A DNA stretch of 64,000 nucleotides, taken from positions 930,001 to 994,000 of the forward strand of contig NZ_CP023407.1 of the NCBI RefSeq assembly GCF_003665435.1, read 5' to 3'. The notes under the pieces were generated by a model. It did not search any database. It was not told where the DNA came from and worked only from the letters and a program-made list of their open reading frames with translations. The translations under genes and the position numbers were made by a program. Source of the stretch: Streptomyces fungicidicus (lineage in GTDB: Bacteria > Actinomycetota > Actinomycetes > Streptomycetales > Streptomycetaceae). Positions 63,581-64,000 of the stretch are shown here, in pieces. The number at the start of each line of letters is the position of its first letter. Position 1 is the first letter of the stretch.

Positions 63581-64000
63581 TTGAACTTCCTCACCATCGG
63601 TCACCGCGGAGTCATGGGCGTCGAACCCGAGAACACCCTCCGGTCGTTCGCCGCCGCCCAGGAGGCGGGTCTGGACGCCATCGAACTCGATCTGCATCTG
63701 AGCAAGGACGGCGCGCTCGTCGTCATGCACGACACCGAGGTGGACCGCACCACCGACGGCACGGGCGCGATCGCCGACAAGACGCTCGCCGAACTGCGCG
63801 CCCTGGACGCCGGGCGGGGCGAGCGGATCCCGGTCTTCGAGGAGGTGCTCGACGCCGTCCGTGCGCCGCTCCAGGCCGAGATCAAGGACGTGCAGGCCGC
63901 CCGGGCGCTGGCCGAGGTGATGAACGCACGGGGTCTCGCGGACCGGGTCGAGGTGTCCTCGTTCTTCGACGAGGCGATCGCCGAGACCGCCCGCCTGGTG
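63581..64000 (+). CDS. Glycerophosphodiester phosphodiesterase (cut by window end)
   Basis: Partial: first 140 residues, running off the right edge. GDPD signature: IGHRG at the start with the catalytic His, PENTLRSF, EAGLDAIELDLHLSKDG with the metal ligands, and VVMHDTEVDRTTDG with the second catalytic His. Hydrolyses glycerophosphodiesters to glycerol-3-phosphate and an alcohol. No signal peptide, so cytoplasmic. TTG at 63581 follows GGAAGCGAG and is the best start. Divergent from the DUF6421 operon. Confidence 0.85.
   Translation, partial: MNFLTIGHRGVMGVEPENTLRSFAAAQEAGLDAIELDLHLSKDGALVVMHDTEVDRTTDGTGAIADKTLAELRALDAGRGERIPVFEEVLDAVRAPLQAEIKDVQAARALAEVMNARGLADRVEVSSFFDEAIAETARLV

Overview
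The window is very GC-rich and densely packed with genes that use GTG starts freely. Almost every real gene has a GC-saturated third codon position, which throws long shadow ORFs in other frames. The families present (CsoR-type copper control, TerD proteins, DeoR, ROK and LacI regulators, a RsbW-like kinase, class F sortase, CebR box, SHOCT and DUF6421 proteins) point to a Streptomyces chromosome or a close relative. I see no rRNA, tRNA, transposase, integrase, phage module or CRISPR array. It reads as core or sub-core chromosome with carbon-use islands rather than a mobile region.

Layout. 1-7 kb: GAF regulator (cut by the window edge), D-3-hydroxybutyrate dehydrogenase, Nudix hydrolase, apolipoprotein N-acyltransferase, a PH-like membrane protein, an Asp/Glu racemase-family protein and a glycosyltransferase. 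7-15 kb: TerD/TerA-like protein, proline-rich protein, Rv1733c-like membrane protein, an unusual parallel beta-helix/AAA+ fusion and, convergent to it, a hydrolase split around about eleven membrane segments. 15-25 kb: DeoR regulator, cysteine desulfhydrase Cds1, RsbW-like kinase, small SHOCT and F420/PPOX proteins, NAD-dependent dehydrogenase, ROK regulator, AlkB, RlmG and GH15. 25-30 kb: a divergent copper locus (secreted protein and CopA) whose two promoters each carry a CsoR-type operator in the spacer, then a PAP2 phosphatase and a 25-bp tandem repeat. 30-37 kb: PmoA-like/Gfo-Idh operon with a LacI-type operator, an orphan CitB-type response regulator and a TctCBA tripartite transporter. 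36.5-39.5 kb: CebR box followed by a secreted CE3-like esterase-CBM2 and a GH5 mannanase-FN3-CBM2. 39.5-49 kb: class F sortase with a wall-protein candidate, MFS transporter, NarL-type two-component system, geranylgeranyl reductase-like flavoprotein, M20 dipeptidase, kinase-Nudix fusion and a tiny secreted protein. 49-54.6 kb: ROK kinase/LacI divergent pair, GGCT-like protein, HpcH/HpaI aldolase and a secreted EEP-fold enzyme. 54.6-64 kb: EtfBA, flavin reductase, thioredoxin-like protein, PlsC, then a minus-strand block (B3/4, transglutaminase-like, threonine aldolase, SDR, DUF6421) and a GDPD cut by the window edge.

How the genes work together. The clearest units are copper efflux (secreted protein plus CopA under one repressor), carboxylate uptake (TctCBA plus response regulator), mannan breakdown (esterase plus mannanase under a cellobiose-type repressor box), fatty-acid or amino-acid electron transfer (EtfBA), and a translationally coupled DUF6421-SDR-threonine aldolase operon of unknown chemistry. 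The best candidates for undescribed biology are the cysteine-ladder beta-helix/AAA+ protein with its convergent split membrane hydrolase, and the DUF6421 operon. All functional calls were made by reading the sequence; no database search was run.
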